DNA from: Scatomorpha sp964367935
Lineage (GTDB): Bacteria > Bacillota > Clostridia > Oscillospirales > Oscillospiraceae
Direction: 5' to 3'
Length of the DNA stretch: 64,000 nucleotides
Assembly (NCBI GenBank): GCA_964367935.1
Contig: CAYIYZ010000003.1
Location: 155,120-219,119, forward strand
Part shown: positions 44,818 through 53,734 of the stretch, piece by piece
How the letters are laid out: each line of letters opens with the position of its first letter
Position numbering within the stretch: position 1 is the first letter of the stretch
The notes under the pieces: model-generated
Told to the model about the DNA's origin: nothing
What the model saw: only the letters and a program-made list of their open reading frames with translations
Databases searched by the model: none
Program-made: the position numbers and the translations under genes

Positions 44818-46645
44818 TTTTCACCAGCTCCCTCGCAGTGTCCGTAACCGTTTTATCGTCCAATCCGCACCTTTTCTTAAGCTCATGTACTTTACCGTGC
44901 TCCACCACGCCGTCTCCTAAGTTTAGTAGCCTGCTCCTAAACTCAAAAGTGCCGCTCAGTTCCGCCAACAAGTTCTCTCCGACACTGCCGGCAGCACACA
45001 CTTCCTCCAAGACCATTAGCCTGCCCGTCTTCTTCACTGACGCACACACATCAGCACTCTCTAAAGGCCAAATTCGAGTCAGTTTTACAACTTCAGCCTC
45101 TATGCCCTCAGACTCCAACAGCGCAGCCGCAGACATCGCCTCATTTATCATCATGCCATAACTTACTATAGTCAAATCCTTGCCCTCACGAAGCACTCTC
45201 GAAGCACTGAGATCACTCTCCGTATACTCTCCCTCTCCGCCTCTCGGATACCGCACTGCAACAGGTCCCGTGTACTCATACACAGCCTCACGCAACAAAT
45301 CTCTTAACTCCGCAAATGACGCAGGACACAACACACTCATGCCAGGTACTGTCTTTAAAAACGCCACATCGTACACGCCCTGATGCGTCTCACCGTCATT
45401 GCCCACCAGACCTGCCCTGTCCACACAGAACACCACATGCTCGCCTGTCAGCCCCGCATCGTGTATGAGCATGTCATACGCCCTCTGCAAAAACGACGAG
45501 TACAGTGCCACTACGGGTCTCAGCCCCTGCTTCGCCATAGCACAGGCCGCCGTTACCGCATGGCCCTCCGCTATACCCACATCAAACATCCTATTTGCAT
45601 GGCATTTTGCAAATTCACTCAGGCCCGTACCATCCGTCATCGCCGCGGATATAGCGACCAGTTTATCGTCATCGTTTGCCAAGCGAGTCAAAGTTTCTCC
45701 CATAACCTCAGAAAAATCACGACCGCTAACCGCAGTTTTGCCCGTGTCAGGGTCAAACGGCCCTACTCCGTGGTACTTGTTCGGCTCTCGTTCTGCCCAC
45801 TCACAGCCCTTGCCCTTCTTCGTGAGCACATGTAAAAGCACAGGCACTCGCATCTCTCTCGCCCATGTCAAAACGGACTCCAAATGCACCACATCGTGAC
45901 CATCTACAGGCCCTAAATAACAAAAGCCCATATCGTCAAATATATTCTTAGGTAAAAGTGCTCCCTTTATAAATTCCTTGACTCCGTGTAAAAAATTATA
46001 CAGAGGTTTCACTTTGCCGACCGTCGCCCTATATAGCCGCTTGAAGCCTATATAACCGGGTTTCAGACGCATCCTCGACAGAAAGCTTTCTACCCCACCA
46101 ACATTGCCGTCTATGCTCATCGCATTGTCATTTAACACCACAACAAGCGGTTCGCCACTCTGACCGGCGTTGCAAAGCCCCTCATACGCCAAGCCGCCTG
46201 TCAAGGCTCCGTCACCTATAACCGCCACAACATCATAGGCCTCATCCAGCATCGTACGTGCTTTTGCCATACCGTATGCCAAAGACACAGATGTAGACGC
46301 ATGTCCCACCACATAGGCATCAGCCTCACTCTCATGTGGTTTCGGGAACCCCGACACTCCATCTATTTGGCGCAGTGTATGGAACGCCTCTCGCCTGCCT
46401 GTCAGTATTTTATGCGTATATGCCTGATGTCCCACATCGAACAATATACGGTCACGCTCCGGCGTGTAGACCCTATGTAGAGCTACACTCAGCTCCACCG
46501 CACCTAAATTAGATGCCAAATGCCCACCCGTCTTCGATATATTTTCTATTAAAAATTTTCTTATTTCTTTGCATAGTTCATCCGTCTCAGCAACACTTAG
46601 CTCCTTCAAAGCTTCATTACCGTTCATCCTATCCAATATGTCCAA
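44807..46645 (-). CDS. dxs: 1-deoxy-D-xylulose-5-phosphate synthase
   Basis: A 612-residue thiamine-diphosphate enzyme condensing pyruvate and glyceraldehyde 3-phosphate, the first step of the MEP isoprenoid pathway. GDGALTGGLAYEGLCNAG is the ThDP-binding motif; HYGVGPFD-like KYHGVGPFDPDTG, and the transketolase C-half with DRAGLVGNDGETHQGVYD, are present. The start is TTG 46645, with AGAGG eight bases upstream. The nearby ispA gene supplies the downstream prenyl chain step. Confidence 0.97.
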   Translation of the reverse strand: MDILDRMNGNEALKELSVAETDELCKEIRKFLIENISKTGGHLASNLGAVELSVALHRVYTPERDRILFDVGHQAYTHKILTGRREAFHTLRQIDGVSGFPKPHESEADAYVVGHASTSVSLAYGMAKARTMLDEAYDVVAVIGDGALTGGLAYEGLCNAGQSGEPLVVVLNDNAMSIDGNVGGVESFLSRMRLKPGYIGFKRLYRATVGKVKPLYNFLHGVKEFIKGALLPKNIFDDMGFCYLGPVDGHDVVHLESVLTWAREMRVPVLLHVLTKKGKGCEWAEREPNKYHGVGPFDPDTGKTAVSGRDFSEVMGETLTRLANDDDKLVAISAAMTDGTGLSEFAKCHANRMFDVGIAEGHAVTAACAMAKQGLRPVVALYSSFLQRAYDMLIHDAGLTGEHVVFCVDRAGLVGNDGETHQGVYDVAFLKTVPGMSVLCPASFAELRDLLREAVYEYTGPVAVRYPRGGEGEYTESDLSASRVLREGKDLTIVSYGMMINEAMSAAALLESEGIEAEVVKLTRIWPLESADVCASVKKTGRLMVLEEVCAAGSVGENLLAELSGTFEFRSRLLNLGDGVVEHGKVHELKKRCGLDDKTVTDTARELVKNVR

Positions 46646-46687
46646 ATCACTTACCTCTTGTTAGCCAATTATTTAGGCATCATGAAC

Positions 46688-46716
46688 ATTGTATCAAATT
46701 ATTTTATACTTTTCAA
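46688..46716 (-). promoter_or_regulatory. Promoter of the dxs string
   Basis: Minus strand TTGAAA (46716-46711), 17-base spacer ending in TGA, TACAAT (46693-46688) with an extended -10 TG. It starts the dxs-tlyA-nadK-argR-recN-tyrS string. Confidence 0.85.
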
Positions 46717-46753
46717 TACAAGTCATGTCAGTTTACACTATAGTTTATTGAAT

Positions 46754-47632
46754 TTAGCTTCTACGCTCTACAAGACTGCGTACAAGTTCTGTCAAAAACT
46801 CCGAATCTTCAAATTCACCTACATAGTACGCAGCTCCATCTGTGAGTTTCTCTACCATATCACGGCAACGCTCCTCGCCCCACAAACTCATAAACGTACT
46901 CTTCCCCTCAGCTTCATCCGAGCCTATGGGTTTGCCCAACTCCTCATCTGTCGAGAGCTTATCGAGCATATCATCTCTAATTTGAAACGCCGACCCCAAA
47001 GTCGCACCGAACAGACCTGCTGTTTCTATCATGCGCTCTGTGCCGCCTGCCGCCGCCACGCCCATCATGCACGATGCCGAGAATAAGCTGCCCGTTTTTC
47101 TGCTTTGAAGTTCCGTCAGTTCATCCTGATTGAGATTCTGATTGCCGCCGTCCATATCCAAATACTGTCCGCCGCAAATGCCATCCACACCTGCAGCCCC
47201 TGCCAATATTTCCGCACACGCTACCTTACGCTCCGAGCTCAATCCACTACGTAATATCGCTCCGAACGCCTCCGCCTGCATAGCGTCACCCGCTAGCACA
47301 GCCGTACATTCTCCGTACACTACATGATTTGTCGGCTTGCCTCTGCGTAAATCATCATCATCCATGCAAGGCAGATCATCATGTATTAAGCTATAGGTAT
47401 GAAGCATCTCCACTGCGCAAGCTACAGGCAAAGCCTTCTTAACGTCACCTCCGCATATCCTGCAAAACTCGAGAAGTAATATCGGTCTTAGCCGCTTACC
47501 GCCTGCGAGCAGACTATAGGACATGGACTCCAGCAGTCCATCATAGCTCATGCCTCTCTTGCCCGGCCAGCGCTGTGCAAGATAGGTTTCAACCATCTCT
47601 TTATATTCAGCATAACGCTCTGCATACGTCAT
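46754..47632 (-). CDS. ispA: Polyprenyl synthetase (farnesyl/geranylgeranyl diphosphate synthase type)
   Basis: A 292-residue all-helical prenyltransferase that condenses IPP with allylic diphosphates. First aspartate-rich motif LIHDDLPCMDDDDLRRG and second motif FQIRDDMLD are intact; GGKRLRPILLLEFC binds IPP. Short-chain product (farnesyl diphosphate) is inferred from similarity to IspA and its place beside xseB. Its start overlaps the xseB stop as TAATG. Confidence 0.95.
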   Translation of the reverse strand: MTYAERYAEYKEMVETYLAQRWPGKRGMSYDGLLESMSYSLLAGGKRLRPILLLEFCRICGGDVKKALPVACAVEMLHTYSLIHDDLPCMDDDDLRRGKPTNHVVYGECTAVLAGDAMQAEAFGAILRSGLSSERKVACAEILAGAAGVDGICGGQYLDMDGGNQNLNQDELTELQSRKTGSLFSASCMMGVAAAGGTERMIETAGLFGATLGSAFQIRDDMLDKLSTDEELGKPIGSDEAEGKSTFMSLWGEERCRDMVEKLTDGAAYYVGEFEDSEFLTELVRSLVERRS

Positions 47633-47859
47633 TACTCTACCTCCTCGAACGGCAGCTCCTCCGGGTTTCCGTCCTCACCCTTCCTGAGCTTTACCACTCT
47701 CTGCTCTGCCTCATCGAGTTCCACCTGACAGCTCGTCACCAAAGCCGCGCCTTCCTCAAAGAGCTTTAAAGACTCAGACAAAGAAGTCTCTCCACGCTCT
47801 AACTGCTTTACAATCTCGCTCAAACGAGCCATGCTCTCTTCAAAACTTTTCTTTTCCAC
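47632..47859 (-). CDS. xseB: Exodeoxyribonuclease VII small subunit
   Basis: A 75-residue helical protein: SFEESMARLSEIVKQLERGETSLSESLKLFEEGAAL is the XseB signature. With XseA it degrades single-stranded DNA to oligonucleotides. GTG start with GGAGG nine bases upstream, four bases after xseA. Confidence 0.95.
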   Translation of the reverse strand: MEKKSFEESMARLSEIVKQLERGETSLSESLKLFEEGAALVTSCQVELDEAEQRVVKLRKGEDGNPEELPFEEVE

Positions 47860-47863
47860 TCTG

Positions 47864-49069
47864 CTATACCTCCATGCACTCCGTTACTCGGCAAATTGCG
47901 CTGCCCTTGCATAACTTCAGATTTATATTGTCACCAACATTCAGCTCCGATACATCTCGTAGCGTACCGCCATTTTCACTTCTCGCTATTGAATATCCAC
48001 GTCCCAATACTTTGAGCGGACTCATAGCATCAAGTTTCGAAGCCTTACCCACATATTCTCGCTTACATTCACTCAACTTTTCACTCATCTGTGTACTCAA
48101 AGCCATACGCAAAGAGTCCACCCTCATGCGCTTCTCATCCACAAAACCCGTAGGACTCATCAGCACTCTGCGGTTTGAAACATCAGTTATCTGCGCTCTC
48201 AAGCGTTCCAACTTGTTTCGCGCCGCCCTATACGCACGTATATCCGCACTCATAAGCGCTTCCCTAAGTTCCGCCATGTCCGGCACAGCAAGCTCTGCCG
48301 CATTCGACGGCGTCGCCGCACGCACATCTGCCACATAGTCAGATATCGTTACATCAGGTTCATGCCCCACAGCAGATATAACAGGTATTTCGCTGCCATA
48401 TATTGCTCTCGCTACCCGCTCATCATTAAACGCCCATAAATCCTCTATAGAGCCGCCACCTCTGCCGACGATTATTACATCACCCACAGCGTATTTATTC
48501 GCATAGCGTAAAGCTCCGACTATCTCCGGCGGCGCCTCCACGCCCTGTACCCGCACCGGTAATAGTTTAACTTTTGCCATAGGCCACCGCTTACCTAACA
48601 CTCTTATTATATCGTGTACCGCCGCTCCGGCCGACGAGGTTATCACCGCTATATTCTTCGGATATCTCGGCAAAACCTTCTTATGCTCACTATCAAAAAG
48701 ACCCTCAGTCTCAAGTTTTCGCTTAAGCGCCTCAAACGCCGCTTGTAAGTCGCCTTCACCACTCACACTCATGCCCGTACAATAAAGCTGATACGCACCG
48801 TCTCGCTCATACACCGATACCCGACCTCTCAACACAACACCCAACCCACTCTCCGGCTTGAACGTGAGCTTCGATGCCGCACCTTTGAACATGACACACT
48901 TAAGCGTGCTGTCCTTATCTTTTAAACTGAAATAGTGGTGTCCCGAGGGGTACACCTTATAGTTAGACAGCTCGCCCTCCACGCTCAAATCATTAAGAAA
49001 GGGGTCTGCTTCAAGCAGACCCTTTATCCTCTTGTTCAGTTCGCTTACACTTACCGCCTTCACACTCAT
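47864..49069 (-). CDS. xseA: Exodeoxyribonuclease VII large subunit
   Basis: A 401-residue nuclease subunit. An N-terminal OB fold (about 1-105, SVEGELSNYKVYPSGHHYFSLKD) precedes the catalytic domain with ITSSAGAAVHDIIRVLGKRWP, VIIVGRGGGSIEDLWAFNDERVARAI and ISAVGHEPDVTISDYVADVRAATPSNAAEL; the rest is coiled coil and a C-terminal basic region. AGGAGAGAG precedes the ATG. Confidence 0.97.
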   Translation of the reverse strand: MSVKAVSVSELNKRIKGLLEADPFLNDLSVEGELSNYKVYPSGHHYFSLKDKDSTLKCVMFKGAASKLTFKPESGLGVVLRGRVSVYERDGAYQLYCTGMSVSGEGDLQAAFEALKRKLETEGLFDSEHKKVLPRYPKNIAVITSSAGAAVHDIIRVLGKRWPMAKVKLLPVRVQGVEAPPEIVGALRYANKYAVGDVIIVGRGGGSIEDLWAFNDERVARAIYGSEIPVISAVGHEPDVTISDYVADVRAATPSNAAELAVPDMAELREALMSADIRAYRAARNKLERLRAQITDVSNRRVLMSPTGFVDEKRMRVDSLRMALSTQMSEKLSECKREYVGKASKLDAMSPLKVLGRGYSIARSENGGTLRDVSELNVGDNINLKLCKGSAICRVTECMEV

Positions 49070-49084
49070 TCGTGCTCTCTCCTG

Positions 49085-49624
49085 TTAACTTTCTGTATTG
49101 CTTTCCTCGACCGCCTCAGGCACTTCACACTCTGCCGCCATTTCAAGTTCTATCTCACCTTGTTCCGCATCCGCGCCCTCTATGCCCTCACCACGCACAA
49201 ACGATCCCAAAACACCGTTAACAAACGCCGCTGTCTCCTCGCCGTCATAGTACTTACATAGCTGAACCGCCTCGTTTATCGCCGCCGAGTTCGGCACATC
49301 TTCCATATATATTATCTCACTCATAGCACAACGCAAGACCGCATTAGCTGTACCCGATATGCGCTCCGGTTTCCACCTACGCGCATACTTTCCTATGTAC
49401 GCCTTTAAGGTCTCCTCATGCTCAGCACAACTCAGCACCAAACGACGGATATAATCTAATTGTACATCGTCCGGACGCACTTTATAACTATCGTCCTCTT
49501 CCGACAGACTCTCGAAATACTCAGTGTCAAAAAAATTCTCTACTAATTCAAGAGCTGTGCCCTCGCTCGTAGCCAAGCCGAACACAAGTCGCATGGCGAC
49601 TTCTCTTGCCTGTGTTCTTGTCAT
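49085..49624 (-). CDS. nusB: Transcription antitermination protein NusB with acidic tail
   Basis: A 179-residue NusB, part of the rRNA antitermination complex with NusE/S10. RTQAREVAMRLVFGL at the start and ISGTANAVLRCAMSEIIYMEDVPNSAAINEAVQLCKYYDGEETAAFVNGVLG are diagnostic. Beyond residue 140 the usual end is passed and an acidic, low-complexity tail of about 38 residues continues. Start overlaps the asp23 stop as ATGA. Confidence 0.95.
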   Translation of the reverse strand: MTRTQAREVAMRLVFGLATSEGTALELVENFFDTEYFESLSEEDDSYKVRPDDVQLDYIRRLVLSCAEHEETLKAYIGKYARRWKPERISGTANAVLRCAMSEIIYMEDVPNSAAINEAVQLCKYYDGEETAAFVNGVLGSFVRGEGIEGADAEQGEIELEMAAECEVPEAVEESNTES

Positions 49625-49974
49625 CTGTCAAACACCACTTCCGAAACATGTACGTTTATCTGCGGATCTGCCATGCCTGCCATAGACTCCAACGCAGCAG
49701 CAGCAGCATCTTGAGCCTTCTTTGCAAGCTCTGTTATTACCGCTCCCGCTCGTACACTGACCGTGATATCCACAACCAAACGCTCGTCCTCTAAGTTAAT
49801 CTTCACGCCTTTAGATGATTTAAAGCCCAATTTACCCATCAAGTCGACACCCTGTCCTATCTCTACCACACCGTCTACTTCACGCACTGCCGCTATCACC
49901 ATGGAGCTCAATACATCCTCGGAAATGTTCACGCTACCGTTTTCGTCCGTTATGCTTATATAATTGTCGGTCAT
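49621..49974 (-). CDS. Asp23/Gls24 family envelope stress protein
   Basis: A 117-residue Asp23 protein: MTDNYISITDENGSVNISEDVLSSMVIAAVREVDGV and LVVDITVSVRAGAVITELAKKAQ. In Gram-positives these form membrane-associated scaffolds linked to envelope stress. The asp23-nusB pairing is standard in Clostridia and Bacilli. TGGAGG precedes the ATG. Confidence 0.95.
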   Translation of the reverse strand: MTDNYISITDENGSVNISEDVLSSMVIAAVREVDGVVEIGQGVDLMGKLGFKSSKGVKINLEDERLVVDITVSVRAGAVITELAKKAQDAAAAALESMAGMADPQINVHVSEVVFDR

Positions 49975-50013
49975 CTTTTATTCCTCCATATAATTTTATA
50001 CCTAAACCTCATC

Positions 50014-50022
50014 ATTGTATCA
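50014..50022 (-). promoter_or_regulatory. Extended -10 promoter of asp23-nusB-xseAB-ispA
   Basis: TGATACAAT on the minus strand is a TG-extended -10 element 40 bases before asp23. The -35 region (TTTATT at 17 bases) is weak, consistent with an extended -10 type. Confidence 0.65.
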
Positions 50023-50271
50023 CAACATTGCATAAAAATAAAGACCTTTTCTATTTTTTACCTCTATTTCAAATAAAAATGTATAGCCGTGAGTACACAA
50101 GCGCTAAATTATATTACAAATAGGATTTGGCACTTTTTTTAAATGACCGCATTTTTGCATCACTTCTCGCAAAAATTGTACATATTTTACATTTTATGAG
50201 ACATAGTACAGCCGATTTACCAAATTAATACACGATTATCTACAAAGTCCGCTAATTGAATAAAGTAATTC

Positions 50272-50299
50272 TTGACGCAGAGTATATATGTGTTATAGA
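50272..50299 (+). promoter_or_regulatory. Promoter of the opp operon
   Basis: TTGACG (50272-50277), 16-base spacer, TATAGA (50294-50299). The leader to the oppB start is about 75 bases. Confidence 0.82.
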
Positions 50300-50380
50300 A
50301 TTTAACTTACTATTTTTATCAGCAAGCGCAGGTGAGGGCGTTTTGCAGTATTTTGATGTATGTATTTAGGATGTGAATTA

Positions 50381-51325
50381 ATGAAGAAGTATGTTTTAAA
50401 CCGAATTATCATGGCACTCATCACTCTGTTTATCGTATCTGTCCTGACATTTTCCGTCATGCATGCGGCGCCGGGTAACCCTTGGCTATCCGAAAAAGAG
50501 CCATCACCGGCTACCACCCAAGCACTTAACGAAAAATACGGACTTGATAAACCTGAGTATGTACAATACCTAATGTATATGGGCAACCTATTGCAAGGCG
50601 ATATGGGCGTATCCATTAAGGTATCGGTAAACCGTCCGATCACGGACATTATCTTCGAGAAGTTTGTACTGTCTGCTCAGCTCGGATTGGTGGCAGTCGC
50701 TATCGCCGCGGTCGTCGGCATTTCTCTGGGCTGTATCTCCGCATACAGGCGTGGCAAACTAACCGACAGCGTATTGAGAGTTTTCAGTACTCTGGGTGTA
50801 TCCTTGCCTTCTTTCGTTGTAGCGACCATATTGATGATTATTTTCTGTGGCGGTATCCCCGCTCTGCAAATTTTCCCGAACACCTACGATGAGGCAAACG
50901 GTATTTACGGGCTTATCTTGCCTGTCTTCTGCCTCTCGCTATACCCTACATGTTATATAGCGCGCCTCACTCGTTCATCCATGCTCGATGCTATTAACCA
51001 AGAGTATATCAAAACCGCACGTGCAAAAGGTCTGAAGACCGGCCGTATAGTTCTAAAGCACGCTCTGCGTAATGCGGTTTTACCCGTAGTCACCTATCTT
51101 GGACCGCTGATTGCCTTCACTCTATGTGGTGGTTTCGTCGTTGAGACAACATTCGGCATTCCGGGTCTGGGTCGTTCGCTTGTTACATCCATACAGGCTC
51201 TCGACTATCCGCTCATCATGGGCACATCGCTCTTTCTCGCAACATTTATCGTGGGCATGAACCTTATTGTGGACCTCGTCTACACTGTGGTCGACCCGCG
51301 TATCGATTTAGTTAAGGGGGCTTAA
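50381..51325 (+). CDS. oppB: Oligopeptide/dipeptide ABC transporter permease (OppB/DppB type)
   Basis: A 314-residue inner-membrane permease with six helices. It opens MKKYVLNRIIMALITLFIVSVLTFSVMHAAPGNPW, standard for the family, and has the EAA loop near YIKTARAKGLKTGRIVLKHALRNAVLPVVTYLG. ATG 50381 is chosen at the canonical N-terminus, with AGGATG upstream. First gene of a four-gene operon; peptide or nickel import cannot be separated without a binding protein. Confidence 0.93.
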   Translation: MKKYVLNRIIMALITLFIVSVLTFSVMHAAPGNPWLSEKEPSPATTQALNEKYGLDKPEYVQYLMYMGNLLQGDMGVSIKVSVNRPITDIIFEKFVLSAQLGLVAVAIAAVVGISLGCISAYRRGKLTDSVLRVFSTLGVSLPSFVVATILMIIFCGGIPALQIFPNTYDEANGIYGLILPVFCLSLYPTCYIARLTRSSMLDAINQEYIKTARAKGLKTGRIVLKHALRNAVLPVVTYLGPLIAFTLCGGFVVETTFGIPGLGRSLVTSIQALDYPLIMGTSLFLATFIVGMNLIVDLVYTVVDPRIDLVKGA

Positions 51326-51331
51326 AGTAAG

Positions 51332-52669
51332 GTGGCAGATAATAAAAAGAACAAGCCGATAGGCAGTATGCAACCGGATATAGAGGATATACTCGATTGG
51401 TCATCTTTGTCCGACAGCGACTTCGCTCCTGCAAGTGAGAGCGAAAAAGAAAACTTCATCCAGCAGCGTGAGAGCGTTTCTTACTGGGCAGACGCATGGC
51501 GCAGATTGCGCAAGAACACTGTATCAATGATAGCTCTCGGCGTCTTGGTATTTATTGCACTCTTTGCCTTTGTCGGCCCCATGCTCATCCCCTACGATTA
51601 CGATGCATTTAACATAGGTGCGGAAAATTTGCACCCATGGCACATTAGCTTAGAGGATCAGGCTAAGCTTGACGAGGCGCTCAGCCCCGTCGACCCCGAG
51701 GTCGCTGTAGAGGAAGCTCGTGCAGCAGCCGAGGCTGAGGGCCGTGAGTTTACTTCCATCGACGAAGCAGTTGCTCGTGCTCGTGCCTCTACATCAACTG
51801 TTGAATACTACGACGATCAGGGTAACCTCTTAGAGGGAGATGCCCTTACAGATCACCTGTACGACACTTTTGATATCGACACTAAGTTGTTCGGCTACTC
51901 ACACGATGAGTTAGAGCGTATGGCGGAGGGCGAAAACGTATTCCCCCATATTTTCGGAACAGATAGGTTCGGCCGTGACATCCTCGTACGTGTTATGATA
52001 GGTACACGTGTTTCTATGCTCGTGGGTATCTTGGCTGCACTGCTCGTTTTGGTCGTCGGCGCCACTTACGGCTCCATCTCAGGCTACTTCGGTGGTCGTG
52101 TGGACGTTGTCATGCAGAGAATAGTCGAGGTCATCTACTCTGTACCTGACATGCTCATCATGCTACTGCTCGCCGCCTTGCTCGGTGACACGATAAAAGC
52201 GTATGAAGGGCCGGGAGCTGAATTTGTTGTCAGCCTCGGTGCCAACCTCATAGCTATGTTTATTGCGTTTACATGTCTCTACTGGGTCGGTATGAGCCGT
52301 ATCATCAGAGGACAAGTTCTGCAAGTTAAACAGCAGGAGTACGTTACAGCAGCTCGTGCGCTCGGCGGCTCGAGTAAGCACATCATCACGAAGCACTTGC
52401 TGCCGAACTGCATAGGCCAGCTCGTTGTTACAACTTGCCTACAGATTCCATCGGCTATATTTACCGAATCCTTCCTCTCTTTCTTGGGCGTGGGTGTTTC
52501 CGCTCCCATGACGAGTCTCGGCTCCATGTGCCGTGACGCACTTGAGGGCATGTACACATATCCGTACAGACTTTTATTCCCTGCGGTCATTCTAAGCGCC
52601 ATGATCCTGTCCTTTAACCTCTTCGGTGACGGACTGCGTGACGCACTTGACCCCAGGCTAAAGCGCTGA
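51332..52669 (+). CDS. oppC: ABC transporter permease (OppC/DppC type) with large extracytoplasmic insert
   Basis: A 445-residue permease, about 140 longer than common OppC proteins. A 70-residue cytoplasmic N-terminus with many acidic residues leads to helix 1 (about 70-90). Then an insert of roughly 100 residues (95-205), Ala/Glu-rich and likely helical, precedes the conserved HIFGTDRFGRDILVRVMIG. The EAA loop is QQEYVTAARALGGSSKHIITKHLLPN. GTG start follows AAGGGGG. The insert faces outside and could interact with a binding protein. Confidence 0.92.
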   Translation: MADNKKNKPIGSMQPDIEDILDWSSLSDSDFAPASESEKENFIQQRESVSYWADAWRRLRKNTVSMIALGVLVFIALFAFVGPMLIPYDYDAFNIGAENLHPWHISLEDQAKLDEALSPVDPEVAVEEARAAAEAEGREFTSIDEAVARARASTSTVEYYDDQGNLLEGDALTDHLYDTFDIDTKLFGYSHDELERMAEGENVFPHIFGTDRFGRDILVRVMIGTRVSMLVGILAALLVLVVGATYGSISGYFGGRVDVVMQRIVEVIYSVPDMLIMLLLAALLGDTIKAYEGPGAEFVVSLGANLIAMFIAFTCLYWVGMSRIIRGQVLQVKQQEYVTAARALGGSSKHIITKHLLPNCIGQLVVTTCLQIPSAIFTESFLSFLGVGVSAPMTSLGSMCRDALEGMYTYPYRLLFPAVILSAMILSFNLFGDGLRDALDPRLKR

Positions 52670-52687
52670 TTGTGAGAGGAGACTAAC

Positions 52688-53734
52688 ATGGAATTAAAAA
52701 TAAATAAAACGTCCGAGACTCTCTTAAAAGTCGAGGATTTGCAAGTTTCTTTCTTTACGCCTGCCGGTGAAGTTAAGGCTGTCGGCGGTATTAGTTACGA
52801 ACTTAACTATGGCGAAATCATGGGAGTTGTCGGTGAATCCGGCTCCGGTAAGAGCGTGGAGGCATACTCCATAATCGGTTTGCTACAGCCCCCCGGCGAA
52901 GTCATCGGCGGCAGTATATACTTTGAAGGGCAGAACATGCTCGAAAAGTCTGCAGATGAGATGACACAAATCAGAGGTCGTGACATCTCTATGATCTTCC
53001 AGAACCCCATGACCTGTCTTAACCCCGTTTACACCGTAGGCAATCAGCTGACTGAGGCTCTGCTTGCCCATGATAAGACGGTAACGAAAAATGAGGCGAA
53101 TAAGCGTGCTATGGAGATGCTCGAGTTTGTCGGTATCAACAATGTAGAGAAACGCATGAAGCAGTATCCACACGAATTTTCAGGCGGTATGCGTCAGAGA
53201 GTTATGATAGCTATGGGTCTTATCTGTCACCCCAAGCTACTCATAGCGGACGAACCGACGACAGCTCTTGACGTTACCATACAGGCGCAAATTTTGGAGC
53301 TCATGAAAGAGCTTCAAAAGAAAACGGGCATGGGTATCATCTTCATCACACATAACTTGGGAGTTGTCGCCGAGGTCTGTGACAAGGTCAGCGTCATGTA
53401 CGCAGGCAGAATAGTCGAGCAAGGCCCTGTAGATCAGATATTCTACAAGCCTTCGCACCCCTACACCGTAGGACTTCTACGTTCTATGCCACGAGTTGAT
53501 ACCGAGGTTTACGAGAGGCTTATTCCCATAGAGGGAACGCCCGTCGATATGCTTAATCCGCCCGACGGTTGTCCTTTTGCACCTCGCTGTTCTGAGTGCA
53601 TGAAGATCTGTCTTAATAAAATGCCGCCCTATGTGGAAATTGATGAAGGTCATCGCAGTGCTTGCTGGCTCCGTGTTATGGAGCGCAGGGCTGATCAAAA
53701 CAAGGCGACACCTACAGAGGGAGGCACATCATGA
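52688..53734 (+). CDS. oppD: Oligopeptide ABC transporter ATPase OppD type
   Basis: A 348-residue ABC ATPase: GESGSGKSVEAYSIIGLL (Walker A), FSGGMRQRVMIAMGL (signature), LLIADEPTTALDVTIQAQIL (Walker B). The C-terminal oligopeptide-transporter extension has GCPFAPRCSECMKICLNKMPP, with four Cys that in this family can hold an iron-sulfur cluster. GAGAGGAG precedes the ATG. Overlaps oppF by four bases. Confidence 0.95.
   Translation: MELKINKTSETLLKVEDLQVSFFTPAGEVKAVGGISYELNYGEIMGVVGESGSGKSVEAYSIIGLLQPPGEVIGGSIYFEGQNMLEKSADEMTQIRGRDISMIFQNPMTCLNPVYTVGNQLTEALLAHDKTVTKNEANKRAMEMLEFVGINNVEKRMKQYPHEFSGGMRQRVMIAMGLICHPKLLIADEPTTALDVTIQAQILELMKELQKKTGMGIIFITHNLGVVAEVCDKVSVMYAGRIVEQGPVDQIFYKPSHPYTVGLLRSMPRVDTEVYERLIPIEGTPVDMLNPPDGCPFAPRCSECMKICLNKMPPYVEIDEGHRSACWLRVMERRADQNKATPTEGGTS

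Larger units (their letters stand above)
49975..50380. promoter_or_regulatory. AT-rich divergent intergenic region between asp23 and opp
   Basis: These 406 bases hold no gene. They contain the promoter of the asp23 string (left), the opp promoter (right) and an AT-rich stretch without clear hairpins or repeats in between. No binding-protein gene or RNA motif was recognised. Confidence 0.8.
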
